DNA from: Anaeromyces robustus
Lineage: Eukaryota; Neocallimastigomycota; Neocallimastigomycetes; Neocallimastigales; Neocallimastigaceae
Reading direction: 5' to 3'
DNA: 29,698 bases
Assembly: GCA_002104895.1 (NCBI GenBank)
Contig: MCFG01000565.1
Location: 1-29,698, forward strand
Both the position numbers and the translations under genes were made by a program. The notes beneath the pieces were generated by a model that made no database searches, was not told the DNA's origin, and worked only from the letters and a program-made list of their open reading frames with translations. Of this stretch, positions 11,901 to 21,500 are shown one piece after another (the stretch's first letter is position 1; the number at the start of each line of letters is the position of its first letter).

Positions 11901-14000
11901 GAAGAATTAGATTCACTTCTTTTAGATGGCATACCAGCAGCTCGTCTTCTGTTAGTAGGATCTTGTCCAACAGTATTGTTATCAGTTCCTGAGGATGAAC
12001 TACTTGAAGATGATGCAGAACATGCAGTTGATGTACAACTTCCATTATTATCATTACATCCAATAATATTTCCTTTCTTTTTATAATCAATATAGGCATA
12101 TCCAGCGGTTGTAAATTTATCAACTACACCACCAAGACTACATTCGGCTTTAGAAGATTTATATTCACAAGTAATAATTTTTTTCTTTTCGGTAGCTTCT
12201 ATATAATGAACTAATGGAATTTCTTTTGTAGCACCATCAATCAAGGCACAACTTGTATTAGGAGGTGTATTTGTATCTGTAGTACATTGAATAACTTTAC
12301 CCGGCCAATCTAAATTAAAGTAAGCCATAGCATCCCCTGTTGCTGCAGATAAAACAGTTGTACCAGAATCACATTTACTACCATTACTAGAATCATATTG
12401 ACAAGTAATGATTTTAGTTGGATCTGTAGCATCAATATAATATTTAACGGTACCGCTGGTAGTAATTTTGGCACTGAGACTACATGAAGTACTATCACAA
12501 GTAATTATTTGTTCTCCACCAGCAGCTACATAAGCTTGTCCAGCATCAGTACTACCATCACTTGATGAACATGTACTACTATCAGAATCGTATTCACAAG
12601 TAATGATTTTTTTCTTTCCGGTAGCTTCTATATAATGAACTAATGGATTATCATTTGTAGCCCCTTCATTCAAGGTACAACTTGTAGTAGTAGTTCCACT
12701 ACTTGTATTTGTAGTACATTGAATAACTTTATCCGCCCAATCGGAATTAAAGTAAGCCATAGAATCCCCTGTTTCTGAGGTACCAGAAGTACATTTACTA
12801 CCGGAATCGTCTTTACAAGTAATGATTTTACTTGTATTTGTAGCATCAATATAATATTTAGCGGCACCACCGGAAGCAATTTCGGTACTGAGACTACATG
12901 AAGGAGTAGTACTATCACAAGTAATTACTTGTTTTCCACCAGCACCAATATAAGCTTCTCCTTCATTTGTACTAGCTGCAACCGAAGAACAATTGTCATT
13001 AGATGCAGAACAAGTAATAATGTTTCCAGGAGTAGCGGCATCGATGTAAAAAGTATCAGCAGTAAGAGAACTAATATCTACTGTAGTACAAGATGAAAGT
13101 TCAGTACTTGTACAACTTACAGCAGAAGTATATGTTTCAGTAGTTGTACTTGTAGTTGTATCTGTAGTTGTAACAGCTAATCCGGTAAGATAAGTACCTA
13201 CGCTAACCTCAATTAGTAAGGTACAACTACCAGTCTCACTACATGTATAAAGTTTTTTATTAGTATCGTCAAAATAATAAGTAGAAACAAGTTGTTCGCA
13301 TTTACTAGTATTACATTTATAAATAATACCAGAAGATGTAGTACCCATAGTACCTTTTGAATAACCTTTATCAGGATTGGTTGGTGCAGTAAATATTTCT
13401 ACAGCAACAGCTGAACCATATGCCAATGTACAAGAAACGTCTGATGATTGGTCACTTCCTCTTCGACTATCATTAGTAGTGACTGTACCTGATGATAAAT
13501 AAATTTTATCATCTTTTATACAATAATGACCACTTGTTAAATCTTCATCAGTACTATTTTTACATACAGATTCACTACTATCAGGGTTATTACTACATTC
13601 TGTCATACCTAGAAATAATAAATAATAAAATAAATAAAAGGAATATTTTTAAAGATTAATAATAATTATTCTTATTAATATATATCTCTATGTACATTAA
13701 TAAATATTATTTTAAATAAAATTTTTTTTATTATTTTTCTATTAACCTGTTGCTTCTGTTGTTTCTTGTGTTACTGTACCTTGTGCTTTTGTTAGCCGTA
13801 CATGATGAATAAGGAGTATGAAAAGTAAAAATTCTAAAATGTGTATACTAAAATATAAAGAAAAATTAATAGTTACTATTTAGTAATTGAATGAACGGAT
13901 TATTAGGAAATAGAATAAAAACAAAATAAATAATAAGTTAATAATAAATAAAAAACTTTTCTCTTTTCATTTACCTTTTTAGTTTTTTACACTTTAACAT
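5960..14000 (-). CDS. Scaffoldin A: giant secreted Cys-pair repeat protein, ScaA-type fungal cellulosome scaffoldin (3 exons, 2591 aa)
   Basis: Proposed exons are 14000-13975, 13847-13747 and 13608-5960. Both splice junctions are GT-AG, and the reading frame stays open across them. Residues 1-30 form a signal peptide: basic MLKCKKLK, then a Leu/Ile/Phe core. From about residue 45 to 2450 I count roughly 60 units of 30-45 residues of the form Y-Y-[VIL]-[ND]-A...[LI]-I-x-C-x(3-9)-C, with many N-x-S/T sequons. A Ser-rich basic linker (Lys-Arg at 605-606) and an acidic linker (Arg-Arg at 1962-1963) interrupt the array. A ~130-residue non-repeat region follows, then the hydrophobic tail LSFFAIAIAILIQVFMF. 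No enzyme, CBM or dockerin is visible. From family knowledge, neocallimastigomycete scaffoldins are large repeat proteins that bind dockerin-tagged plant-wall hydrolases. The function here is inferred from architecture. It could instead be another repetitive cell-wall protein. The stop is TAA. Confidence 0.8.
12160..13030 (-). repeat. Two tandem four-unit blocks inside scaffoldin A
   Basis: The order AY[IV]xAGG, KYYIDAT, AYFNxDW, VHYIEAT occurs twice in a row, offset by about 429-432 bp (143-144 residues). The CCAATC and GGTAGCTTCT anchors repeat at 12305/12737 and 12191/12620. Scaffoldin B has a single set. Confidence 0.8.
13609..13746 (-). other. Intron 2 of scaffoldin A
   Basis: 138 nt on the minus strand, from donor CAACAG|GTTAAT to acceptor TTATTTCTAG. 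It interrupts a Gly codon after one base (G|GT). The sequence between is almost pure A/T, in sharp contrast to the flanking exons. Without this splice the protein would have to start at the Met at 13606, with no signal peptide. Confidence 0.75.
13848..13974 (-). other. Intron 1 of scaffoldin A
   Basis: 127 nt on the minus strand, running from donor AG|GTAAAT to acceptor ATATTTTAG. A TACTAA-like run lies before the acceptor. It interrupts a codon after two bases (AG|T, Ser). The matching intron in gene B (25976-26087) has the same phase and similar ends. Not confirmed by transcript data. Confidence 0.7.
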
Positions 14001-15600
14001 TTTTTCTTTTTTCTTTAAGTTAATTATTTTTGCCCTATATATTACGGTTGTTGCGATTATTGTAGTTGTTGTATTGTTCTTAAATAATTATTTAATCTTA
14101 CTAATTTTAATATTGGTTCTTATTTTTATTATTTTCTTTTTTTTTTTAACTGGAAAGTATTCCAATATTATTTTATGGTATGTACATAAAATAAAGGTTC
14201 TTTTTATGTTTTTTTTTTTATTTTTATTTAAAAATGAACAACCTTTTATATTTTTTTCTTTTTCTTTATTTTTTGTTATTATTAATTTCTTTATATTATA
14301 TAAAAATATTAAAATAACAATAATAAGGAAAAAAAAAACTTCTTCAGTTTTTAATAAAGGTTCCAAAAAATAAAAGGAAAAAAATCCTTTAAATAAAAAG
14401 ATAAACCTTACATAATAGTAAAAATTAAATAAATAAATTATTAATTAATAAATGAATGTATAAATTAATACTATATAACTATCAGTTATTAAATAAATAT
14501 ATATATATAAATAATAGTTAATCTATAAATTAATTAACCATTTATTTATTTATTATTTCATTTACTTATTCATTTATATTTTTTTTACCTTTTTTTCCTT
14601 TAATTTTTTTTAACTCTTTATGTTAAATTTAATTTTAAAACTTTTTTCTCCCTTTTTATTTATTTTTTTTCTTTTATCTTTTCATTTCAAAAAAAATAAA
14701 ACATTTTGAAAATGGAAATTTTTCTTTTTTTAATTACAAATGTAAAATAAAGTAAAATAAAAAAAGGAGACGAAAAAATTGATTTTTTTTTAATTTTTCT
14801 TTTTTGAATTTGTTATAAAAAATTAAACAACAAAAAAAATGCAAAACTAAGAAAAACTTTTCTTTTTGTTTTTGTTTTTTTTTTAATTAGAATTTTATTT
14901 TTTTAATAAAAGAATATAATAAAAAAAGTTAAATATAATAAAATAAAAAGGAAACTTACTTTTAACAGGTTTAATGAATTGGTTCTTGCTTTTTTTAAAC
15001 AACTATCATTTAAAAATTTACTTATTCAAAAAATTTCAAAAAAAATTTTTTTCCATATTATTGATATTCTAATACACCTTTGTGTTATTCTACAGTTTAT
15101 TTATGATGCAATGAAAACTCTTTAAACAGTTATATTTATTAAAACGAATACTTTCATATATAAAAATTACCCTTTTTTTTTTTGTATTTCAATTGTTAAA
15201 TTTGGTTTTACCTGGTTTCAACATAGTCAAGTCAATACCTAAGCTAATAACAATAATAACTAATTAATAAAAATCGATGTTAAAATTACTATATTACTAT
15301 TATTATCATTTAAAAACTCTAAACTATACTAATTAAATAATGTTTTATTAAAAATTACAAATTAAATTAAAAAAATTTTATTAAAATTAAAAGTAAATAA
15401 TAATTTATATAATTAAAAGAAAAAAATAATTATTACTATACTCTATAATTGATAAAATTAAAAAAAACGATATTAAAAACTATTAAATTATTAAATTATT
15501 AAACTATTGTGTTAGTAATCAAAAAAAAAAAAAAAGATTATAAAAATTTGAAAATTCAATTCCTATTATACTAATTCTAAAACTAATAATTTCTAAATTA
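14001..15600. other. 5' flank of scaffoldin A, putative promoter and 5' UTR region
   Basis: AT-rich DNA shared with 26114-27430. On the minus strand conserved islands include CAACAACCGTAATATATAGGG-like sequence close to the start codon, TACTTTCCAG at 14150-14159, a donor-like AAAAGTAAGTTTC ending at 14951, and a block at 15211-15238 with GACTTGACTATGTTGAAACC. These could be promoter elements or untranslated exons. No conserved coding frame is seen. Confidence 0.45.
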
Positions 15601-15640
15601 GTAATCATAGTCTAGTGGATTAGTTACCATAAACGTTAGG

Positions 15641-15687
15641 AAATAAACTCTAGATTAAGAAGAGTGTTTCTAATCTAGAATTTATTT
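15641..15687. repeat. 17-bp inverted repeat at the right edge of duplication copy 1
   Basis: Arms 15641-15657 and 15671-15687 pair with one mismatch, with TCTAGATTA / TAATCTAGA as the core and a 13-nt loop. Just upstream, 15608-15620 holds AGTCTAGTGGATT, a D-arm or A-box-like motif. Neither is present at the corresponding edge of copy 2. Confidence 0.7.
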
Positions 15688-15689
15688 TT

Positions 15690-16190
15690 AATTTAATATT
15701 TTTAATTTATTTTTAATTTATTTTTAGTTTATTTTTAATTTTAAATATTAACTTATTTTTAATTTAATATTTTTAGTTTATTCTTTATTTAATATTTTAA
15801 TTTAAAATATTAACTTATTTTTAATTTAATATTTTTAGTTTATTCTTTATTTAATATTTTAATTTATTTTTAATTTATTTTTAATTTATTTTTAGTTTAT
15901 TTTTAATTTAAAATATTAACTTATTTTTAATTTAATATTTTTAGTTTATTCTTTATTTAATATTTTAATTTATTTTTAATTTATTTTTAATTTATTTTTA
16001 ATTTATTTTTAATTTATTTTTAATTTAAAATATTAACTTATTTTTAATTTAATATTTTTAGTTTATTCTTTATTTAATATTTTAATTTATTTTTAATTTA
16101 TTTTTAATTTATTTTTAATTTATTTTTAATTTATTTTTAATTAAATATTTTTAGTTTATCCTTAATTTAGAATTTTAATTTATTTTTAGT
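15690..16190. repeat. Nested minisatellite: 62-bp core plus 11-bp subunits
   Basis: A core beginning AAATATTAACTTATTTTTAA recurs at 15743, 15805, 15911 and 16028. The spacings are 62, 106 and 117 bp, which equal 62 plus 0, 4 and 5 copies of the 11-mer TTTTTAATTTA. No coding potential. Confidence 0.75.
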
Positions 16191-16223
16191 TTATTTTTTG
16201 AGACTTAACTTTTTTTATTTGCC

Positions 16224-16290
16224 TATACCAAAGTTTCATAGCCAATAGTAAACCGTTCGGATTTACTATTGGCTATGAAACTTTGATATA
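16224..16290. repeat. 29-bp-arm foldback between the two duplications
   Basis: The left arm 16224-16252 and right arm 16262-16290 are complementary with one mismatch. They enclose the 9-nt loop CCGTTCGGA, which can itself partly pair. The arms contain CATAGCCAATAGTAAA and are richer in G+C than their surroundings. It could be a MITE relic, a hairpin RNA precursor, or a terminator-like structure. Confidence 0.8.
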
Positions 16291-16694
16291 ATAAAAATTT
16301 CTTATTGAATTAATATATTTAAATATATTACTATATATTTTAATATATTATTCAAAAGAATTTTTTTCTATTAAAAATCCAATATTTTTATCCAATCATA
16401 GTTGTATTTTATATATTATATAATAATGAAATACAATACTAATAATAATAGAGAAAATGAATGAAAGATAATTTAATAATAATAAATTACTTTGTAATAT
16501 ATTATTATTAATTATTCATTTTTGATTTCTTTATATATATATTATTCTATATATATATACAATATAATTAAATTTTTAAATACTCATTAATAATAATAAT
16601 ATTATTAAAATAGATTTATTTTAATAATTATATTTTTTATGAATATATGTATAAGAAAATTTTCAGACATTTAATTAATAGAGAGCATTCCAAA
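16291..16694. other. Gene-free spacer between duplication copies
   Basis: AT-rich DNA with TATA-type runs (for example near 16535-16565). It is not recognisably similar to the left neighbour of copy 1. Nothing else is seen. Confidence 0.55.
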
Positions 16695-17504
16695 TAATGA
16701 TGCAAAAATATAAAGATGCAAACAATTATAAATAATTACACTCAATTAATAAAAAAAATATTGCAACACAAAAAAATGTCTTATTTATTTATTTATTTAT
16801 TTATTTGTATATATTTTTTATTTATCTTTTCTCTTTTATTTTTTTTTAGTTATGTTAATACAAAAATTATATGAATAATAATTATGTATAATACATATAA
16901 TATATTTTATATTTAGTTATTATGAGTTTATTAAATTAATTTTATTGGATTTTTTTATTGAATGTAATAACGAAAAATAATATTAAAATATAGTAATGAT
17001 TAATGAACTTTTTATAAATGAAGAATTTGAAAAAGAGAAAGAAAAAAATAAAAGTTATATAATAATATAACATATATTATTTTTATTATGTTTTTATATT
17101 AATAAATATTATTTAAAAATAATTATAAGAAGATTCTATAATTATTGTTATTAATAATTTTTCTCTATTATAATTAATATTATTTTAAAAAAAAGAAACA
17201 TTGCGAATAGTATAAGTGTATAATTTTTTTTACCACTAATAAATAAATAGTGAGCAAAAATAAAAGAATAAAATTTCTAGTAATTGAAGAAAGTTTTAGT
17301 TTTTTTAAATTGGTTTTTAATTGTATTTGCGTTATTTAAATATTATTAAATATAGAAAATAAGTGCATTGTATTATTTTTATTACAAAGATAGAAAAATA
17401 TTAAATGAAATATATTAAATAATATATTTTATATGAAGGTATCCTTTGTATAAATAACTTATGAATTAATAAGAGAATATTTTCAATTGATTACATTATT
17501 TTTA

Positions 17505-17656
17505 ATAACGTAACGTAATATAACATATTATAATGTATTGTAACTTAATGTAACGTGAATATGATGTAACATAATGTAATATAACGTAACGTAACATTAT
17601 ATAACATAACATAATTTAATTTGATGCAGTATAACGTAACGTAACGTAACAACGTA
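17505..17656. repeat. Pentanucleotide array (TAACG-type), copy 2
   Basis: Counterpart of the 4941-5100 array. The two ends are well conserved (AATAACGTAACGTAAT at the start, GTAACGTAACAACGTATC at the end), while the middle has diverged. Confidence 0.75.
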
Positions 17657-18538
17657 TCATTTTTAAAAAAATTATATTGATTATACGAAATAAAGTAAAT
17701 ATTAATTATGATTTAATAATAAATCTTTTATTATGGTAAATAAACTGGTATATAAATATTTATTTATTGTTTGAATGGTATAAGAAATTTGTTGATTTAT
17801 TTTTGCATGCCTTTTTATCTAAATAATATTTTTAATTTGTGATAATTGAAAAAGAGTAATAAATATTTTGATAATAGAAATGTATGTCTTTATAAAATAC
17901 ATTATAAAGTTTTTTTGTATTTGTATTTGTATTTATATACGTAGATAATATTGAAATAATAGTAATATATTGATATATATTTGCTCTTTTTTTTTCTTTT
18001 CTAGTTTTATAATTAAAAGAGGATTACTTTTTACTTTTATGTAAAATAACATAATTTTACATTTCAGTAAAAGATATATTTATTTATTTATTGATTTATA
18101 ATAACGAATAAATATGTTAACTTTTATTTTGACATTTTCTTAATGATGGTTTATATTTTACGATTCTTTGTTAATGAAAATAAGTAAAATAAATGAATAT
18201 AGTAAAATGAGTATCATTCTAATTATTTATGAATTATTTTTTTCTTAAAAGTTTAAAATGTGGCTTGTGTGAAAAAATTGAATATGAATAGATGAATTAT
18301 TCATCGTTAAAATTATACATGTTTTTTTCCTTTTTTTTAAAAGGATAACAAACAATATAATGAGGTATTATTAATAGTTTTGATCTTACATTAAAAGACC
18401 ATCTATTAATTATTAAATGTTTTGAAATAGACTGAACGAAATAAATAATATATTTTAGAAATATATTATTACATTAATTATAATATTAGAACAATTATTA
18501 TTATTATTATTATATTATTTTTATTTTTTTTCTTTTGA

Positions 18539-18544
18539 TTTATT
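18539..18544 (-). terminator. Candidate polyadenylation signal of scaffoldin B
   Basis: AATAAA on the minus strand at the same distance from the stop as in gene A, within a conserved local context. Modest support for the same reason as in gene A. Confidence 0.4.
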
Positions 18545-18591
18545 GTTGAATTTGTTTTATAATATATTATTCATAATAATATATTTTCAGT

Positions 18592-21500
18592 TTAAAACAT
18601 AAAAACCTGAATTAAAATAGCAATAGCTATAGCAAAGAATGATAATTGATAACGTAATTCAATACCACTGACATTACATTTTTCTGGATTTTCTTCATTT
18701 TCTACACATTCTACATAACCTAATTGTTCCATAGAACAAATCTTAATGTCATCAGTGTCTTCATCTATCTTAACATAATTATTAACACAAACAAGGTCAA
18801 AGGTAGATTTAGTTTCTTCTACGTTGTAAGTACAATTAGTGAAAATACCACTAACTGATTCTAAGTAGTTCTTTCCACGACGACTAACAATAGCTGTAGA
18901 ATTATTATTCTTTTCAATACCTTCCATAGCTTGTTTAATCTTGTCTGGATATTCTTCCGTTAATGCTAATGGGAAGTTAACAATGACATTTTCATTGTAT
19001 GAACAATATCTTGACATGACTGGAACTAAAGTAGAACTAGATTCACAACGGTAGTAAGCATCTTCAATGTAATAGTATTGTCCACTAACACAAGCTTGTT
19101 TCGTACATTCAGTAGCTTCTAAACCTTCGGAATCATGGATACAGTAGTAGACTTCTCCTGTATTAGTAAAGTAATAACCGGTATCTTTAATTGGAGTACA
19201 TGAACTACCTTCGTCTTCATTACAGTGATACATTTCTTGATCAACTGTGTAGTAATAACCATAATTAGCAATACTGTTAATCTTAATGTCATCGACATTC
19301 TTGGTAAATCTGTAGATATAAGTATCGGCTGGATTAATGGAAATGTAGGCATAACCAGAAGTAGATGGAGTATTCCAAATACCATCACGATATCTTAAAA
19401 TGGTCTTAGCACGACCATCATAATAATAAACATCTTCTTCTGGAGTGTATTCCTTACAGGAAGAAAGTTGACAACCATAAACAATAAGTCCATTATTCTT
19501 TGTCTTGTAATTCTTACTAACAACAGTGGTATTGGTGGAAAGACTAACAATATAATAACCAGTTTCATCCACCATTTGTGCCGCAAACATATTCATATTG
19601 TAAAGGTATTGAGAATAACCATAGATGGTTGAAGTGATACTTGGAGCACGATAACATTCTCCAGTTTCACGATTCTTAATATCAGCTTTAGCAAGAACTA
19701 ATTCTCCCTTATAAGTGATACAGAATTCTTGATTCTTTAAATCAGCATTTGGAGTACATTTATTATTGGCAAAGGCACAAACAATATCCTTTTCATAGGC
19801 AAAGGAATAAGCACCACTATTAACATTATATTTCAAAATACGTTTATTAATATCCGCATAATAAGTCATGGATTCTGGTTTGTCGACAATACTACAACTA
19901 CTTCCATTACAGCGATATAATTTAACATTTTCATCATTATACAAATCAATATCATTTCCGGTAACTAAAGTATTCTTTGCTGTATTAATAAAGTAATAAC
20001 CAGTTTCATAGAATTGATTGACGCATCCTTGATCAAGAGTGTAAATATTAGATCCAACAGTGAAGTACATGTCCGTGTAGGAATCATTAACTTCTAAACA
20101 GTTGGAATTGGTAGTAGTGTAAATATAAGTGGCGGTAACACCAGAAATGACATTTGGTTTGACGACAACAGTGTCAGTAGCAAAATAGAATACGGAACGA
20201 TCAAGATTAGTACAAATATTACCAGCAGAAATAGAAGTAGTAGCAGATTTAGTCATGGCATATTCATTAGTAATATAACATTTATTATTATTAAATTCAC
20301 AAATTGGAATGGCAGCAATTTCACTTGGAGAAAGAGATTGACATTTTCCATTAACACAACGAATAATACCATAGGCATCATCACTACTTCTTGATAAGTG
20401 AACACTATTTTCATCTTCTGAATTGTTATCACGAGTCTTTTCAGTAGCGACGGCTACTTCTTCATCATCTTCATCGATACGTCTAGTAATACCACCACTA
20501 CTATTATCAGAAGTTGTAATAGCAGCGCGGAAGATACCAGTGACAACAACAATGGTTTTACAATCCGTATCACTCTTACAACGAATTAAAACATTTGGAG
20601 TACTTGTTGGATAATAACCATCTCCTGTGGCTTCAGCAGCACATGTAACCACTTGACTATTTTGTACACAATTAATAATACTTTTATTACTTTCACTGGA
20701 GTCAGCATTAGCATAGTAATTAACCGTTGGTGTATATTCCACACATGTCGATGAACTAGAACAATAAATAAGTAAAGTACTAACATAAGTCAAATAATAA
20801 CCAGTCTTGGCTTTGGCTGCACTACATCCTCCATTCTTAGTACAACTAATAATAGCATAAGAGGATTTATTAGATCCAGCATTAACATATTTGACTTTAG
20901 ATTTAGATGGATAATAAGTACATGCTGTTGCGGATGTACATTTAATATATCCAGCTCCTTCATGTCCAACATAATAGCCTACTTCAGCAGTAACGGTAGA
21001 ACAATTATTACTTTGACATTGAATAAGACTATTAGTAGCAGAATCATAACCACTATTTTCAAAGTAAGAAGCTACTTTTGGTTTAATACTGACACATTTA
21101 CCATTACTGGCACATTGAATAATGTATGGATGATTAGATCCACTAACACGATTACCATCAACAACATATCCCGTAAATGAAGCATATTCTAATACTCCAT
21201 TATTACAGAATACAGCTTTCTTATTTTCTGAATCATACATATAGGTGTTATGAGTACATCCTGGCTTTTCGGTACACATTTTTGTACTATCATTACAATC
21301 ATATAAAGTAATGTCATTTTGATCCGAAGATAAACTATCAACTAATTTACCATTCTTATCAATCATGACAACACCACCTTGATAGAAACGATTAATGTAG
21401 GCATAGGAAACTTTGAAAAGTGAATTAGTTTCAGTCTTAATGCCTGGGAATTCATTAGCAGGAATAGTAGCAAAAGTGTAATAATCATCAGATTTAGAAG

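Larger units (their letters stand above)
4131..15600. repeat. Tandem segmental duplication, copy 1
   Basis: The block carries scaffoldin A with both flanks and matches 16695-27430 in the same orientation. Stop codons of the two genes are 12632 bp apart. Shared landmarks include the run starting GATGCAAAAATATAAA or close to it at the left edge, a pentamer array 3' of the gene, two 5' coding exons, and the motif GTTAGTAATC followed by a long A run at the right edge. Similarity fades at about 4131 and about 15600. Edges are by eye and may be off by tens of bases. Confidence 0.85.
16695..18591. other. 3' flank of scaffoldin B, no gene seen
   Basis: Counterpart of 4131-5959 with many small indels. 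One difference is an insertion of TTTATTTATC-type sequence near 16795-16850. The pentamer array and a decayed version of the foldback are kept. Confidence 0.6.

Noticed and set aside
6487-12918. Many shorter frames on both strands inside the scaffoldin genes (and 19119-25040 for B)
   Set aside because: They are shadow frames of the repeat-coding sequence. They recur only because the two genes are paralogous.
13604-13606. Met of MTEC as the true start of scaffoldin A (and 25777-25779 for B)
   Set aside because: It lies three bases inside a splice acceptor (TTTCTAG|GTATG), and the product would lack a signal peptide. Two upstream exons restore one in both genes.
14074-14373. Overlapping frames of about 92-99 residues on both strands
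   Set aside because: Low-complexity Phe/Ile/Lys frames from A/T runs. The duplicate region (26180-26400) has deletions that destroy them.
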